The translations under genes and the position numbers were made by a program. A stretch of DNA of 64,000 nt. Origin: Magnetococcales bacterium. Its GTDB lineage: Bacteria; Pseudomonadota; Magnetococcia; Magnetococcales; Magnetaquicoccaceae. Under the pieces are notes generated by a model, which was given only the letters and a program-made list of their open reading frames with translations, did no database searches and was not told the origin of the DNA. The stretch lies in the NCBI GenBank assembly GCA_011089965.1, contig JAANAU010000007.1, forward strand, positions 1-64,000. Reading direction: 5' to 3'. Below, one piece after another: positions 47,541 through 57,316 of this stretch. Every line of letters starts with the position of its first letter. The stretch's first letter is position 1.

Positions 47541-48065
47541 TCAATCCTGCCCCTCGCAACGGACAATCTGGCATGAGGACTCATCGGGCACCAGTCTGAC
47601 CAGCAGGGTCGTCATGGCTGCACTCTCTTCGGGATTCAACACCGCAGACACCTGATCGCGGGTAAGCTGCTTGACCGCCTGAAACGCCTGCTCGATCAAA
47701 GGCTGGCCCGTTGCACTCAAACGCACCGGCTTGACCCTTCGATCCCCCTCCACCCGTGGCCGCTCCACCAATCCCCGACTGGTGAGTTGATGCAACACCT
47801 TGGTCAATCCCCCGGAGGTGATCACCAAAGAACGTTGCAGTTGCGACGGGGTCAACTCATGCGGCCTTGGTGCACGCCGCAACGTGGCCAAAACATCAAA
47901 CTCGGCCGGACTCAACCCAAAACGGGCCATCTCCGTACAGGCCCGACCATACAACACCGTATACGCCCGATGCAGCGCCAACGTGAACGGCATCACCACC
48001 GGATCCAGAGATTCCGGCCAGCTCTCCCGGTGTTCGGCCAATATGGTCTGAATGAAACGATCCAT
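47541..48065 (-). CDS. MarR family transcriptional regulator
   Basis: This 174-residue regulator has the winged-helix region LSPAEFDVLATLRRA, LTPSQLQRSLVITSGGLTKV and the wing LVERPRVEGDRRVKPVRLSATG. MarR proteins repress genes for drug export until a ligand binds. It is divergent from the RND efflux operon that starts at 48331, so it is the likely local regulator. I chose the ATG at 48065; a longer frame to 48101 exists. Repeat copy E lies in the shared intergenic region. Confidence 0.9.
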   Translation of the reverse strand: MDRFIQTILAEHRESWPESLDPVVMPFTLALHRAYTVLYGRACTEMARFGLSPAEFDVLATLRRAPRPHELTPSQLQRSLVITSGGLTKVLHQLTSRGLVERPRVEGDRRVKPVRLSATGQPLIEQAFQAVKQLTRDQVSAVLNPEESAAMTTLLVRLVPDESSCQIVRCEGQD

Positions 48066-48130
48066 GCATGGATCCCTCGCAGAAACGCATCCAAACCGCA
48101 CCCATTTCCGGATGCGTTGTTTTTATCACA

Positions 48131-48210
48131 GGGGTCCAGGGACCATTGGCCCCTGGTTGGGTTTGGGGCAATGCCCCGACAAACCAATGACACCTTCCAA
48201 AAAAGTTTCC
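48131..48210 (+). repeat. Multi-hairpin intergenic element, copy E (stem 2 missing)
   Basis: This shorter copy lies between the divergent marR and efflux genes. It keeps stem 1 CCAGGGACC-ATT-GGCCCCTGG (one mismatch) and stem 3 TTTGGGGC-AAT-GCCCCGA, while stem 2 has been cleanly lost. A weakened remnant of the CCAAAA stem follows. The rest of the roughly 265 bases between the genes is AT-rich without a clear operator. Confidence 0.8.
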
Positions 48211-48330
48211 GTTTGAAATACAAAAAAATATCTTGCAAACCACCTGAAATGTCAATTACCATTCCCTAAAAAAATATCTTACAAGACAGATAAACACTCT
48301 TTTACCTTCTCAACTGTTGCGGAGCCGCTT

Positions 48331-49731
48331 GTGACCTGGATGTCTCCATGGATGGGGCTTGTGTGTGTGAGCATCTGGCTCTCTGGATGCGCCATTGTCG
48401 GACAGGAGTACCGGCGTCCGGAAAGCGTGCTGCCACCCGCTCACTGGGAGGCTGCCCTGCCCCATGGCGGCTCCAGGTTGGCGTTGAACGCCTGGTGGCA
48501 AAAGTTGCAGGATCCAACCCTCTCCGGATTGCTGGAGGCCACCCTGACCCGCCATCCCGGATTGGAGGGTGCCCAGGCAGCGATTGAGTCGGCCCGGGCC
48601 GCTTTGCGGATGCAGGAGGCCGGGGATCAACCCACGGCTCGCACCTCTGGTCAGCTCCAACAGGCCGGCCATCCCACCGCCAATCCGAATGCAGCCACCA
48701 TGACCAGCCGGGCCGTGGCCGTGGATGCCGGTTGGGAGCTGGATCTGTTTGGCCGGGTCCAACGGGCAACCGAAGGGGCGCTGGCCAAAGTGGCGGCCCG
48801 AAGTGCCGAATGGCATAGTCTGAAGATCACTCTGGCTGCCGAAACCGCCTCTTTGTACAACGAACTGCGCACCTGCGAACGATTGACCGCTGCGCTGAAC
48901 CAGGAGGCAGCCTCCCGCCAGACCAGCCACGAAGTGACCCGCGTGGCCACCCGGGCCGGCTTGACCGCACCTGCCGAATCCGCAGTCATGCAGGCGCGGG
49001 TGGCTGAGGTGCTCTCCCGTCTGGCCGGACAACAGGCCGAGTGTGCCCTGACCATCAAGGGGCTGGTGGCTCTGACCGGTCTGGCAGAGCCGGAAATGCG
49101 CACCCGACTGCACGCCAGAACCGGCCAACCCCTGAACGCCCCGATGCTGACCGTCACCACCCTGCCCATGCAGCTTCTGGCCCAACGTCCGGATCTGGCG
49201 GCTTACGAGCAGGAACTGGTCGCTGCCAATGCCGAAATCGGCGTGGCCGAGGCGGCCCGTTTCCCCAGAATGTCCCTGTTGGGCAATATCGGGATTGGCG
49301 TGATCTCCTCTTCAGGCCGTGGCAGTCAAGAGGTGCAATCCTGGAGTTTTGGTCCGGCTTTGAGTTGGCCGGTGCTGGATGGGGGGATCATCGAAGCCGG
49401 GGTCACGGCAGCACGGGCGCGTCATGCCATGGCCTTGGCCAGCTACCGGGCCAAGGTGCGAGAAGCAGTACGCGAAGTGGAGAGCGTCCTGGTCAACCTG
49501 GAGGCCAGCCAACGCCGCCTGGAAGAGGCACGCAACCTGGTCCAGGGCATGACCCTCTTTCGCCAGGCTGCCGAGGAGAACTGGCGCACCGGCGGCATCA
49601 ATCGCCTGACCCTGGAAGAGGCGCGACGCCAGCAACTGGAGGCCGAACGCTCCAAAATCCAACTGGAAGGACGCCAGATGCAATACTGGATCAATCTCTA
49701 CAAGGCGCTGGGCGGGGGATGGGGTTCATGA
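48331..49731 (+). CDS. Outer membrane efflux lipoprotein (NodT/OprM type)
   Basis: This is a TolC-like channel of the tripartite RND pump, 466 residues. The N-terminus has a lipobox (SIWLSGCA), so it is a lipoprotein. Two TolC repeat halves follow, with the pattern SWPVLDGGIIEAGVTAARA in the second. The start is the GTG at 48331, or an ATG three codons on. The stop overlaps the start of the membrane-fusion protein (ATGA), so the pump genes are translated together. Confidence 0.88.
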   Translation: MTWMSPWMGLVCVSIWLSGCAIVGQEYRRPESVLPPAHWEAALPHGGSRLALNAWWQKLQDPTLSGLLEATLTRHPGLEGAQAAIESARAALRMQEAGDQPTARTSGQLQQAGHPTANPNAATMTSRAVAVDAGWELDLFGRVQRATEGALAKVAARSAEWHSLKITLAAETASLYNELRTCERLTAALNQEAASRQTSHEVTRVATRAGLTAPAESAVMQARVAEVLSRLAGQQAECALTIKGLVALTGLAEPEMRTRLHARTGQPLNAPMLTVTTLPMQLLAQRPDLAAYEQELVAANAEIGVAEAARFPRMSLLGNIGIGVISSSGRGSQEVQSWSFGPALSWPVLDGGIIEAGVTAARARHAMALASYRAKVREAVREVESVLVNLEASQRRLEEARNLVQGMTLFRQAAEENWRTGGINRLTLEEARRQQLEAERSKIQLEGRQMQYWINLYKALGGGWGS

Positions 49732-50906
49732 ATGGTTTGTTTTTAAAGATGGAAAAATATATGAGTCGTTGTTTTGTTGCTTGGGTGGCTCTCGCTCCAA
49801 ACCCCACCAGGGGCTTTGCCCCTGGACCCCACCAGGGGGGTAACCCCCCTGGACCCCTATTTATTATTCTTTTGGTGATTATTCTCTGCACAACCGGCAT
49901 CGCGCATGCCGAAGAGCGGGCCGCACTCACCGTGACCCTCACCCACCCCACCCGAGCGGAATGGCCACACACCATTCACACCAGCGGTGGCATCTTTGCC
50001 TGGCAGGAGGCCATTGTCTCTTCGGAGATCGGCGGGGTGGCCATTGTCTGGTTGCCGGTGGATGTGGGCAGCGTGGTCAAACGGGGCCAGGAATTGGCCC
50101 GACTGGCCGATGAGAGCATCAAGGCCACCCTGGCCCAACAAAAAGCCAATCTGGCCCGTGCCAAAGCCAACCTGGCCCTGGCCCAATCCAATGGCAGCCG
50201 CGCCCGGGCCGTCGGTGGATCCGGCGCTTTGGCCGAACAGCAGATCACCCAATACCTCCTGGCCGAAGAGTCGGCAGAAGCAGAAGTGGCGGCTGCCAAG
50301 GCCTTGGTGGAACATGAAGAGATCCGCCTGAAACATACCCGCATCCTGGCCGCAGACGACGGCATCATCTCATCCCGCAATGCCACTTTGGGCGCTGTGG
50401 TGCAACCGGGCATGGAACTGTTCCGCCTGATCCGACAAAACCGGCTGGAGTGGCGCGCCGAATTGACCGACACCCAACTGACCCGTATTCGTCCTGGTCT
50501 GAAGGCCACCATCACCCTGGATCCAGAAATCACCCTGGAGGCCACACTCCGCCAGATCGCCCCCACCTTGAACCCGGAAACCCGCAAAGGATTGGTCTAT
50601 TGCGATCTGCCGGACAAATCCCCCTTGCGGCCCGGCATGTTCGTACAGGGCACGATTCAACTGGGTCGCCTGAGCGCCCTCTCTTTGCCCCAGTCGGCAT
50701 TGGTCTTTCATGACGGCCACACCTATCTGTTTGAACTCCCCAAAGAGAGCGACCGGGTGGTCAGGCGCAAGGTGACCACGGGACGCCGCCTGGACGACCG
50801 GATCGAAATCACCTCGGAGCTGGATGAAGAGGCGCGGATTGTCACCAGCGGCGGATCGTTTCTCAAGGATGGAGACCGGGTCCGGATCGCGGAGTCCAAA
50901 CCGTGA
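49728..50906 (+). CDS. RND efflux membrane-fusion protein with a repeat inside its leader
   Basis: This is the periplasmic adaptor of the pump, 392 residues. The core has a lipoyl/hairpin region (LARLADESIKATLAQQKANL) and barrel domains (LRPGMFVQGTIQLG). The start at 49728 overlaps the channel gene (ATGA). The first 60 residues are odd: repeat copy F (49767-49858) is read in frame and gives PNPTRGFAPGPHQGGNPPGP. This peptide precedes the hydrophobic stretch FIILLVIILCTTGIAHA, which is the true signal. So the repeat has lengthened the leader. A GTG inside that stretch is an alternative start but leaves a short signal. Confidence 0.85.
   Translation: MNGLFLKMEKYMSRCFVAWVALAPNPTRGFAPGPHQGGNPPGPLFIILLVIILCTTGIAHAEERAALTVTLTHPTRAEWPHTIHTSGGIFAWQEAIVSSEIGGVAIVWLPVDVGSVVKRGQELARLADESIKATLAQQKANLARAKANLALAQSNGSRARAVGGSGALAEQQITQYLLAEESAEAEVAAAKALVEHEEIRLKHTRILAADDGIISSRNATLGAVVQPGMELFRLIRQNRLEWRAELTDTQLTRIRPGLKATITLDPEITLEATLRQIAPTLNPETRKGLVYCDLPDKSPLRPGMFVQGTIQLGRLSALSLPQSALVFHDGHTYLFELPKESDRVVRRKVTTGRRLDDRIEITSELDEEARIVTSGGSFLKDGDRVRIAESKP
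49767..49858 (-). repeat. Multi-hairpin intergenic element, copy F (inside a coding frame)
   Basis: This inverted copy is inside the 5' end of the membrane-fusion gene. On the plus strand it reads the remains of stem 3, then CCAGGGGC-TTT-GCCCCTGG (stem 2) and CCAGGGGGG-TTA (or TAA)-CCCCCCTGG (stem 1). In stem 2 both strands have changed relative to copy D (A to G, and T to C), which keeps full pairing. The terminal module is absent. Confidence 0.88.
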
Positions 50907-53900
50907 ATTTTTCCGCTCTGTCCATTCGTCATCCGGTTCCGGCCATTCTGCTGTTCACCCTGCTGACCCTCCTGGGCCTGACCGCATTTCGCGCATTGGG
51001 CATTCAGAACTTTCCCGATATCGAAGTGCCCTCGATCACGGTCAGCGCCACGCTGGAAGGGGCAGCACCCGCCCAACTGGAAACCGAAGTGGCGCGCAAA
51101 ATCGAAGATGCAGTGGCCTCCTTGGGGGGAATCGAACATATCCGCACCACATTGACCGATGGCCTGGTCACGATCCAGATCGATTTCGACATCGACAAAA
51201 ACGCGGACTCCGCCCTGAACGAAGTGCGCAATGCCGTGGATTCGGTGCGCAGCGATCTGCCCCAGGATTTGACCGTGCCGGTGGTCTCCAAGCGCACCAC
51301 CACCGGTGGCGTGATGATCGCACTGGCCGTGACCTCACGGGTGCTGGATGAAGGGGAGATCTCCTGGCTGGTGGACAATGAGCTGGGCAAGTTGTTGCTC
51401 TCCGTGCCGGGTGTGGGCAAGTTCGCCCGCATGGGCGGTGTGGACCGGGAGATCCGGGTGGATCTGGATCCGGTACGAATGCGTGCTCTGGGGGTCACGG
51501 CAGAAGAGGTGTCACGTCAGTTGCGCCAGGTGCGCAAGGATGCCTCTGGCGGACGCGGGGATATCGCCGGTGCGGTTCAGTCGATCCGCACCCTGGCTGC
51601 CCCGGAGAGCCTGGAGGATCTGCAAAGACTGGAGATCCCCCTCTCCGGGAGTCGGCGTTCCATCCCGCTGTCGGCCATTGCCACCATCACGGACAGCTTT
51701 GCCGAACCCACCAGTGTGGCCCTGCTGGATGGCCAACGGGTGGTGGGTGTGGAGGTGACCCGCGCCAAAGGATCGAGCGAAGTGACCGTGGCCACGGCAG
51801 TCCGCCGTCAGATCGAAGCGTTTGCCCGCTCCCATCCCCAGGTGACCATCCAGGAAGGGTACAACACCTTTGCCCCGGCCCAGGACAATTTCACAGGGTC
51901 GATGGAGCTGTTGTACGAAGGGGCATTTCTGGCGGTGGTGGTGGTCTGGTGGTTTTTGCGTGACATGCGCGCCACACTGATTTCGGCAGCCGCCTTGCCA
52001 TTGTCGATCATCCCGGCCTTTCTGGTGATGCGTCTGGCCGGATTCAGTCTGGACACCCTGACGCTGCTCGCCTTGGCGTTGGTGGTGGGCATCCTGGTGG
52101 ATGATGCCATTGTGGAGGTGGAAAACATTGTCCGCCACCTCAACATGGGCAAAAAACCCTATGAGGCGGCACTGGAGGCAGCCGACGAGATCGGCATGGC
52201 CGTGATCGCCACCACCTTGACCCTGGTGGCAGTCTTTTTGCCCACGGCTTTCATGGCCGGAATTCCGGGCAAATTTTTTCGTCCTTTCGGGATGACCGCT
52301 GTGGCAGCGATTCTGGCCTCGCTGGTGGTGGCCCGGCTGATCACACCGATGATGTGCGCCTATCTGATGCGGCCACCGCGCCACGAACACCGGGATGCCC
52401 GCTGGTTGTCCTATTATTTGCGCTGGGTTACGGTCTGTCTGAGCCACCCCAAAAGCACCATGCTGGCTGCCATCCTGTTTCTGGCCGGATCGCTGGCTTT
52501 GGCACCGCTCCTGCCATCCGGCTTTGTTCCGGCTGCGGATCGTGCCCAGACCATGGTCAATCTGGAACTGCCCCCAGGCAGCAGTTTGCAGGACACACAG
52601 GCTGCCTCCGAAAAAGTGACTGCCATCCTGAAAGAGATTCCAGAGGTGACCAAGGTCTATGCAGCAGTCGGGTCAGCGGCCAGCAGCGAACATGGTCCTC
52701 TGGGCGGAGCGGCCAGCAGCGACACACGCAAATCCACGCTGGTGGTCAATCTGGTCCATCGTCACGAACGCAGCCTGAAGCAGTCGCAGGTCGAAGAGGT
52801 GATCCGCACCCGGCTGCGTGCTTTGCCGGGTGTCCGTTTCACGCTCAGCGCCAACACGCCCGGGGTCAAGCTGTCGCTGGTTTTGACAGGCAACGATGCC
52901 ACAGCTCTCAACCGGGTGATCGACTCTCTGGAGCCGCAACTGCGCACGCTGAACGGGGTGGGCAATGTGCGTTCCAATGCGGATCTGGAACGGCCCGAGA
53001 TCCAGATTGTCCCGGATTTTGCCCGCATCGCCGATCTGGGAGTGACCAGCGAGGCCTTGGCCCAGACCGTTCGTGTGGCCACTGCCGGTGATTTCAAGAT
53101 GCTTTTGGCCAAGCTCAATCTGCCGGAACGCCAGGTGCCGATCCGGGTCCGCTTTGCCGGGGAGGTGCGCCGGGATCTGGCCACCATCCGGCAGTTGCCG
53201 GTATCCACCCGTTTTGGGATTGTCCCTTTGGAGTCCGTGGCCCGGGTGGAGATGCGCGGCGGCTCGACCCGCATTGACCGGCTGGACCGCATGCGCCGGG
53301 TCAGCATTGACATCGAACTGGGACAGAGGGTGATCGGGGAGTTGTTGGCCGAGGTGAACCGGCTGCCGGCCTTGCAGAATCTTCCGGTCGGGGTGCAACG
53401 TCCGCCGGATGGGGACGCCCAGCGCATGAAGGAGCTGTTTGGCAGTTTTGCCGGGGCCATGTCCATCGGGGTGCTCTGCATCTACATCGTGCTTGTGCTG
53501 TTGTTTCACGACTTTCTGCAACCCGTGACCATTCTGGCTGCTTTACCCTTGTCCCTGGGTGGTGCCTTTGTTTCGCTTCTGGCCACCCACAACTCTTTTT
53601 CCATGCCAGCCGTGATCGGCATCCTGATGCTGATGGGAATTGTCACCAAGAACTCGATTTTGTTAGTGGAATATGCCGTGGTGGCCCGGCGGGAACGGGG
53701 CATGAACCGACGCACCGCCCTGCTGGATGCCTGTCACAAGCGGGCGCGCCCCATTGTCATGACCACCATTGCCATGGGTGCAGGCATGCTGCCGGTGGCT
53801 TTGGGTCTCGGTGCCGAACCCAGCTTCCGTGCGCCCATGGCCATTGTCGTGATCGGCGGTCTGATCGCTTCCACGCTGTTGTCGTTGCTGGTGATCCCGG

Positions 53901-53956
53901 TGCTTTACGGTTATGTGGATGATCTGTCCGGATTCATCAAAAACCGACTCACGTGA
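50903..53956 (+). CDS. RND family multidrug efflux transporter
   Basis: This inner-membrane pump has 1017 residues, the usual AcrB length, with about twelve membrane segments and two large periplasmic loops. The proton-relay aspartates are in ALALVVGILVDDAIVEVENI. The N-terminus (NFSALSIRHPVPAILLFTLL) and the second-half motif GIVTKNSILLVEYAVVARRE are typical of the group. The GTG at 50903 overlaps the stop of the membrane-fusion gene (GTGA). Together with the MarR regulator it forms a complete drug-export locus. Confidence 0.95.
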   Translation: MNFSALSIRHPVPAILLFTLLTLLGLTAFRALGIQNFPDIEVPSITVSATLEGAAPAQLETEVARKIEDAVASLGGIEHIRTTLTDGLVTIQIDFDIDKNADSALNEVRNAVDSVRSDLPQDLTVPVVSKRTTTGGVMIALAVTSRVLDEGEISWLVDNELGKLLLSVPGVGKFARMGGVDREIRVDLDPVRMRALGVTAEEVSRQLRQVRKDASGGRGDIAGAVQSIRTLAAPESLEDLQRLEIPLSGSRRSIPLSAIATITDSFAEPTSVALLDGQRVVGVEVTRAKGSSEVTVATAVRRQIEAFARSHPQVTIQEGYNTFAPAQDNFTGSMELLYEGAFLAVVVVWWFLRDMRATLISAAALPLSIIPAFLVMRLAGFSLDTLTLLALALVVGILVDDAIVEVENIVRHLNMGKKPYEAALEAADEIGMAVIATTLTLVAVFLPTAFMAGIPGKFFRPFGMTAVAAILASLVVARLITPMMCAYLMRPPRHEHRDARWLSYYLRWVTVCLSHPKSTMLAAILFLAGSLALAPLLPSGFVPAADRAQTMVNLELPPGSSLQDTQAASEKVTAILKEIPEVTKVYAAVGSAASSEHGPLGGAASSDTRKSTLVVNLVHRHERSLKQSQVEEVIRTRLRALPGVRFTLSANTPGVKLSLVLTGNDATALNRVIDSLEPQLRTLNGVGNVRSNADLERPEIQIVPDFARIADLGVTSEALAQTVRVATAGDFKMLLAKLNLPERQVPIRVRFAGEVRRDLATIRQLPVSTRFGIVPLESVARVEMRGGSTRIDRLDRMRRVSIDIELGQRVIGELLAEVNRLPALQNLPVGVQRPPDGDAQRMKELFGSFAGAMSIGVLCIYIVLVLLFHDFLQPVTILAALPLSLGGAFVSLLATHNSFSMPAVIGILMLMGIVTKNSILLVEYAVVARRERGMNRRTALLDACHKRARPIVMTTIAMGAGMLPVALGLGAEPSFRAPMAIVVIGGLIASTLLSLLVIPVLYGYVDDLSGFIKNRLT

Positions 53957-54076
53957 CGCCATGTTCAATGCCTTCCATAAAATCGCCTCAATTGGCCACA
54001 CCAATCCGGATTAAAAAAAGGAACTGGCAACTCGTGCAATATAAAGACTGGACACCACATTTAATTTGTGTAAAAA

Positions 54077-54106
54077 TTGGCAATAATAGTTATTGCTATT
54101 TATACG
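54077..54106 (+). promoter_or_regulatory. Possible promoter of the chemoreceptor gene
   Basis: TTGGCA (54077-54082) is followed after 17-18 bases by TTATAC/TATACG. The region is AT-rich and has a short inverted repeat AATAA-TAG-TTATT. It lies about 50 bases before the chemoreceptor start. The rest of 53957-54152 holds nothing I can name. Confidence 0.35.
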
Positions 54107-54152
54107 CATTTGCGACAATCCACCCTGTCAGTCTGGATCAGGAGGAAAAGCC

Positions 54153-56219
54153 ATGATCAACAATATAAAGGCAAGCAAAAAAATTTTTATTATGGTTTTT
54201 ATCCTTATGATAATGACTCTTATTTCAAATTTACTGGTATTGAATAATCTTAAAGATATTGCACGCGAAGTTCACGAGATTACAGTACAGGACATGCCCC
54301 TGATCCGGAATATCACCGCCATCGAGATTCATCAATTGAAACAGTCCAGTCAATTGCAGAGGGCCTTGCGCTTTGGTGAAACATCCAGAACTCAACCCGT
54401 CATACTCAATCTGCTCAAAGAAGAAGAAAAGAAAATTCTAAATCTCACAAAAGAAATAAAAAAAGAAATTGGAGAAAGCAAAAAATACATTAACGACATC
54501 ATAAGTGAGGCAATTACAGAAGAAGAAAAACGTTCACATCAATTTCTTGGTGATCAAATCAATAAAATCGAAAAAGAATATACAGATTTTATTGAACATA
54601 CAAGAAAAATTTTTGAGCATCTTCATACCGGTTCCATATCTGAGGCTTACGCCTTATCTGAAAAACTGGAAAAAGAAGAGGAACAATTAAATGTCGAGAT
54701 TGATTCTTTTCTGAAAACGGTTGAAAAAGAGACTGAAGATGCTCTCCAGATCGTCAGTGAAGAAGAGCAGGCAACTTTGAAAGTTCTATTGATCTTGACT
54801 GTCATTTTCATTCTGGCAGGCGGCTCATTTTCTTACATCATCGGAAGGAGCATTTCCGAACCGTTGAAAAGGGTCGCGACTGTCTTTCATGAACTTGCCA
54901 CAGGCAACCTGATGGTGCGTTGCACCATCGAGCGCAAGGACGAAATTGGTCAGTTGAGCCTGGCTCTGAATCGCATGGTGGAGACATTGCACGCCATGAT
55001 TCAAGAAATCGCCCAACACGCCAAGATCTTGACTCAAACCGCATCCGAGCTTGGGAATGTATCCATTCAGATGTCTCATGGATCTGAGCTTTTGGGAAGT
55101 CAATCCTTGCAGGTGGCTGCTGCTGCCGAGGAGGTGAGCACCAGCATGCACGGCGTCTCCATTGCGACCGAGCAATTCAACGACAGCATGGGCAAGGTGG
55201 CAGCCAGCGTGGAAGAGACGACCAGCAACATGTCCACCATTTCCGCAGCCAGCGAGGAGTCCAATGTCAATCTGGCCACCGTGGCATCGGCCACGGAGCA
55301 GGTGACGGCCAACATGGAGCCGATCAATCTCTCCAGCCAGAGTACCAGCCGCAGTGTCCATCTGGTTTCCAGGTCCATTGCAGAGGTGACCCAATCCATC
55401 GGTGAAGTAAGTGATCGCTGCCAAACGGCTGCCAAGGAGTCGGAACATGCTGCACAACGGGTTCTGGAAGCCAATACCATCATGCAACAACTTCTGGTTA
55501 GCGCCATAGAGATCGACAGGGCCATTGTCATGATCAACGACATCGCCGGACAGACCAACATGTTGGCCTTGAATGCGGCCATCGAGGCTGCCGGTGCCGG
55601 AGAAGCAGGCAAAGGTTTTGCCGTGGTGGCCAACGAGGTCAAAGCCTTGGCCCGTCAGACCAGTGAAGCGACCAAGTTGATCGCGCAACAGGTTGGCGAC
55701 ATCCAGAGCAATGCTCAAGCCTCCAGCCAAGCCACGGAGCAGGGGGCGGAGGTTATGGAAAGGCTCAAATATACCAATGAGGAAATTCTTCAGGCTGTAT
55801 TGGCCCAATCCCATTCGGTGGAGTTGATCCATCGTTCCATGGAGGATGTCAGCCGGGAGACCGAAGAGGTGACGCGCCGGGTGGGAGAGGCCACCATCGG
55901 CACACAGGAAGTGGCACGTTCGGTGTGTGAAATTTCAGCCGGTATTGATGAAGTCACCAAAAACGTGAGCGCATCCTCTTTTAATATTGAATCCATGGGT
56001 CGTCTGATTTCAGAAACCTTCCATGTCTCGGAAGAGATTTCCCATCGAGTCGCAGAGACCTACCGTGCCATGGAAGAGATCGCACACAGCGTCTCTGAGG
56101 TGAGTGAGGCCGCCAGCAGCATGAGTGTCATCAGCGGTACGGTCAAGGAGCAGTCACAGGCATTGAACGTCATCGTCCAGAAGATGGACACCTCTTTGAG
56201 CCGGTTTCAATTTGCATGA
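54153..56219 (+). CDS. Methyl-accepting chemotaxis protein
   Basis: This 688-residue receptor has a membrane segment (10-30), a periplasmic helical sensor domain of the four-helix-bundle type (about 31-208), a second membrane segment (209-230), a HAMP linker (231-282) and a long signalling domain. The hairpin tip is conserved ([20 protein letters not shown]) and the sequence around it is typical of MCPs. A strong ribosome site AGGAGG precedes the ATG at 54153. The sensor half (to about 54800) is much richer in A/T than the signalling half, as if joined from a different source. It lies near the flagellar genes and probably signals to them through CheA, which is not in this window. Confidence 0.92.
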   Translation: MINNIKASKKIFIMVFILMIMTLISNLLVLNNLKDIAREVHEITVQDMPLIRNITAIEIHQLKQSSQLQRALRFGETSRTQPVILNLLKEEEKKILNLTKEIKKEIGESKKYINDIISEAITEEEKRSHQFLGDQINKIEKEYTDFIEHTRKIFEHLHTGSISEAYALSEKLEKEEEQLNVEIDSFLKTVEKETEDALQIVSEEEQATLKVLLILTVIFILAGGSFSYIIGRSISEPLKRVATVFHELATGNLMVRCTIERKDEIGQLSLALNRMVETLHAMIQEIAQHAKILTQTASELGNVSIQMSHGSELLGSQSLQVAAAAEEVSTSMHGVSIATEQFNDSMGKVAASVEETTSNMSTISAASEESNVNLATVASATEQVTANMEPINLSSQSTSRSVHLVSRSIAEVTQSIGEVSDRCQTAAKESEHAAQRVLEANTIMQQLLVSAIEIDRAIVMINDIAGQTNMLALNAAIEAAGAGEAGKGFAVVANEVKALARQTSEATKLIAQQVGDIQSNAQASSQATEQGAEVMERLKYTNEEILQAVLAQSHSVELIHRSMEDVSRETEEVTRRVGEATIGTQEVARSVCEISAGIDEVTKNVSASSFNIESMGRLISETFHVSEEISHRVAETYRAMEEIAHSVSEVSEAASSMSVISGTVKEQSQALNVIVQKMDTSLSRFQFA

Positions 56220-56261
56220 TTTCTGGACCCTGCCACCGCCTGTTCGAAAAACGGCACCCGT

Positions 56262-57038
56262 TCACTCCTCCTCCAGCCGGACCATCAGTTCGGATCCCAG
56301 GGAGGGGGTATAGCAACGGGCGGCGTTTCCCTGGTTGATCACCACTTCCACGGTACCGAAACCGCCGATGACCAGGGCAGAGGTTCCGACCGGCACACTG
56401 GCAAAGGTGGTGACCAGTGTACCGCACAAGGTGCCATCGAGCCATCCTTTGGCGGTTTGTCCGCGCACTTTGTCACCGGGCAGGGCTGTGATCAGGTTGC
56501 CATAGCGATCTGTGAACATCACTTCGGTACGCCAGGCTTTGTGACCGGCGGAGCGCCAACCTGGATCGTGCAGCAGGTGGGGTGGTGAGATCAGGGGTGT
56601 ACCCAGGTGGCTTGGGGAGCGACCGTGCAGGAGGTGGGCAGCGACCGGGGCAAACAGGTCGCGACCGTGGAAGGTATGGCTGATGGTTGGGTCATCTCCC
56701 GGGCCATCCAGGGTGAGGATGCGTGCATCGGATCGATTCAGGATGGGGGTCAGCAGGCCGTTATCCGGGCCGATGAAGAACGAGCCGTTTGATTGCACCA
56801 GCAATCCACGTCGACTGCTGCCCACCCCCGGGTCCACCACGCACAGCCAGATGGCGGGTGAGGGCATATGGGGCAGACAGCGTTCCAGCATCCAGGCACC
56901 GCTTTTGATGGCAAAGGGTGGGATGTCATGAAACAGGTCGAGAATGGTGACGCGGGGGAAAAGGCGGGTCAGGACTCCTTTGACCTGGCCGACATAGGGA
57001 TCGGTGGTGCCGAAGTCGGTCAGCAGGATGACTGGCAT
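56262..57038 (-). CDS. SAM hydrolase/hydroxide adenosyltransferase (DUF62)
   Basis: This family uses water or hydroxide to cleave S-adenosylmethionine to adenosine and methionine. The 258-residue protein begins PVILLTDFGTTDPYVGQVKG, with the family Asp and Thr. Other conserved parts are FHDIPPFAIKSGAWML, CVVDPGVGSSRRGLL and FIGPDNGLLTP; the C-terminal domain has VMFTDRYGNLITAL. I chose the ATG at 57038 where the family domain starts. Its physiological role is not known. The 3' end converges on the chemoreceptor gene. Confidence 0.88.
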   Translation of the reverse strand: MPVILLTDFGTTDPYVGQVKGVLTRLFPRVTILDLFHDIPPFAIKSGAWMLERCLPHMPSPAIWLCVVDPGVGSSRRGLLVQSNGSFFIGPDNGLLTPILNRSDARILTLDGPGDDPTISHTFHGRDLFAPVAAHLLHGRSPSHLGTPLISPPHLLHDPGWRSAGHKAWRTEVMFTDRYGNLITALPGDKVRGQTAKGWLDGTLCGTLVTTFASVPVGTSALVIGGFGTVEVVINQGNAARCYTPSLGSELMVRLEEE

Positions 57039-57106
57039 GGGGGGAGTGGAGGAGCCAAACACGGAGAGATCCGGAACGCAATCGGCCAAGTATGAATGAC
57101 ATCATT

Positions 57107-57302
57107 GGGGTCCAGGGGCCTATGGCCCCTGGTGGGATCCAAGGGCAAAGCCCTTGGTGGGGTTTGGGGCAACGCCCCAACAAAACAAATCACACATTCC
57201 AAAATGGTTTTGGTTTGAACAAAAAAAATTATAAAATTATTTTTTTAAAGAAAAAATCAAAACCCTGGGGGACGAATCCCCCAGACCCCCTCTTTTTTTT
57301 TA
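57107..57302 (+). repeat. Multi-hairpin intergenic element, copy G (full)
   Basis: This full copy has stem 1 CCAGGGGCC-TAT-GGCCCCTGG, stem 2 CCAAGGGC-AAA-GCCCTTGG, stem 3 TTGGGGC-AAC-GCCCCAA, the stem CCAAAA-TGG-TTTTGG, an AT-rich spacer and the end stem CTGGGGG-ACGAAT-CCCCCAG with T8. It lies between the SAM hydrolase start and the end of the fliT-like gene. It is the most regular copy in the window. Confidence 0.92.
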
Positions 57303-57316
57303 ATACTTGAAAACAC

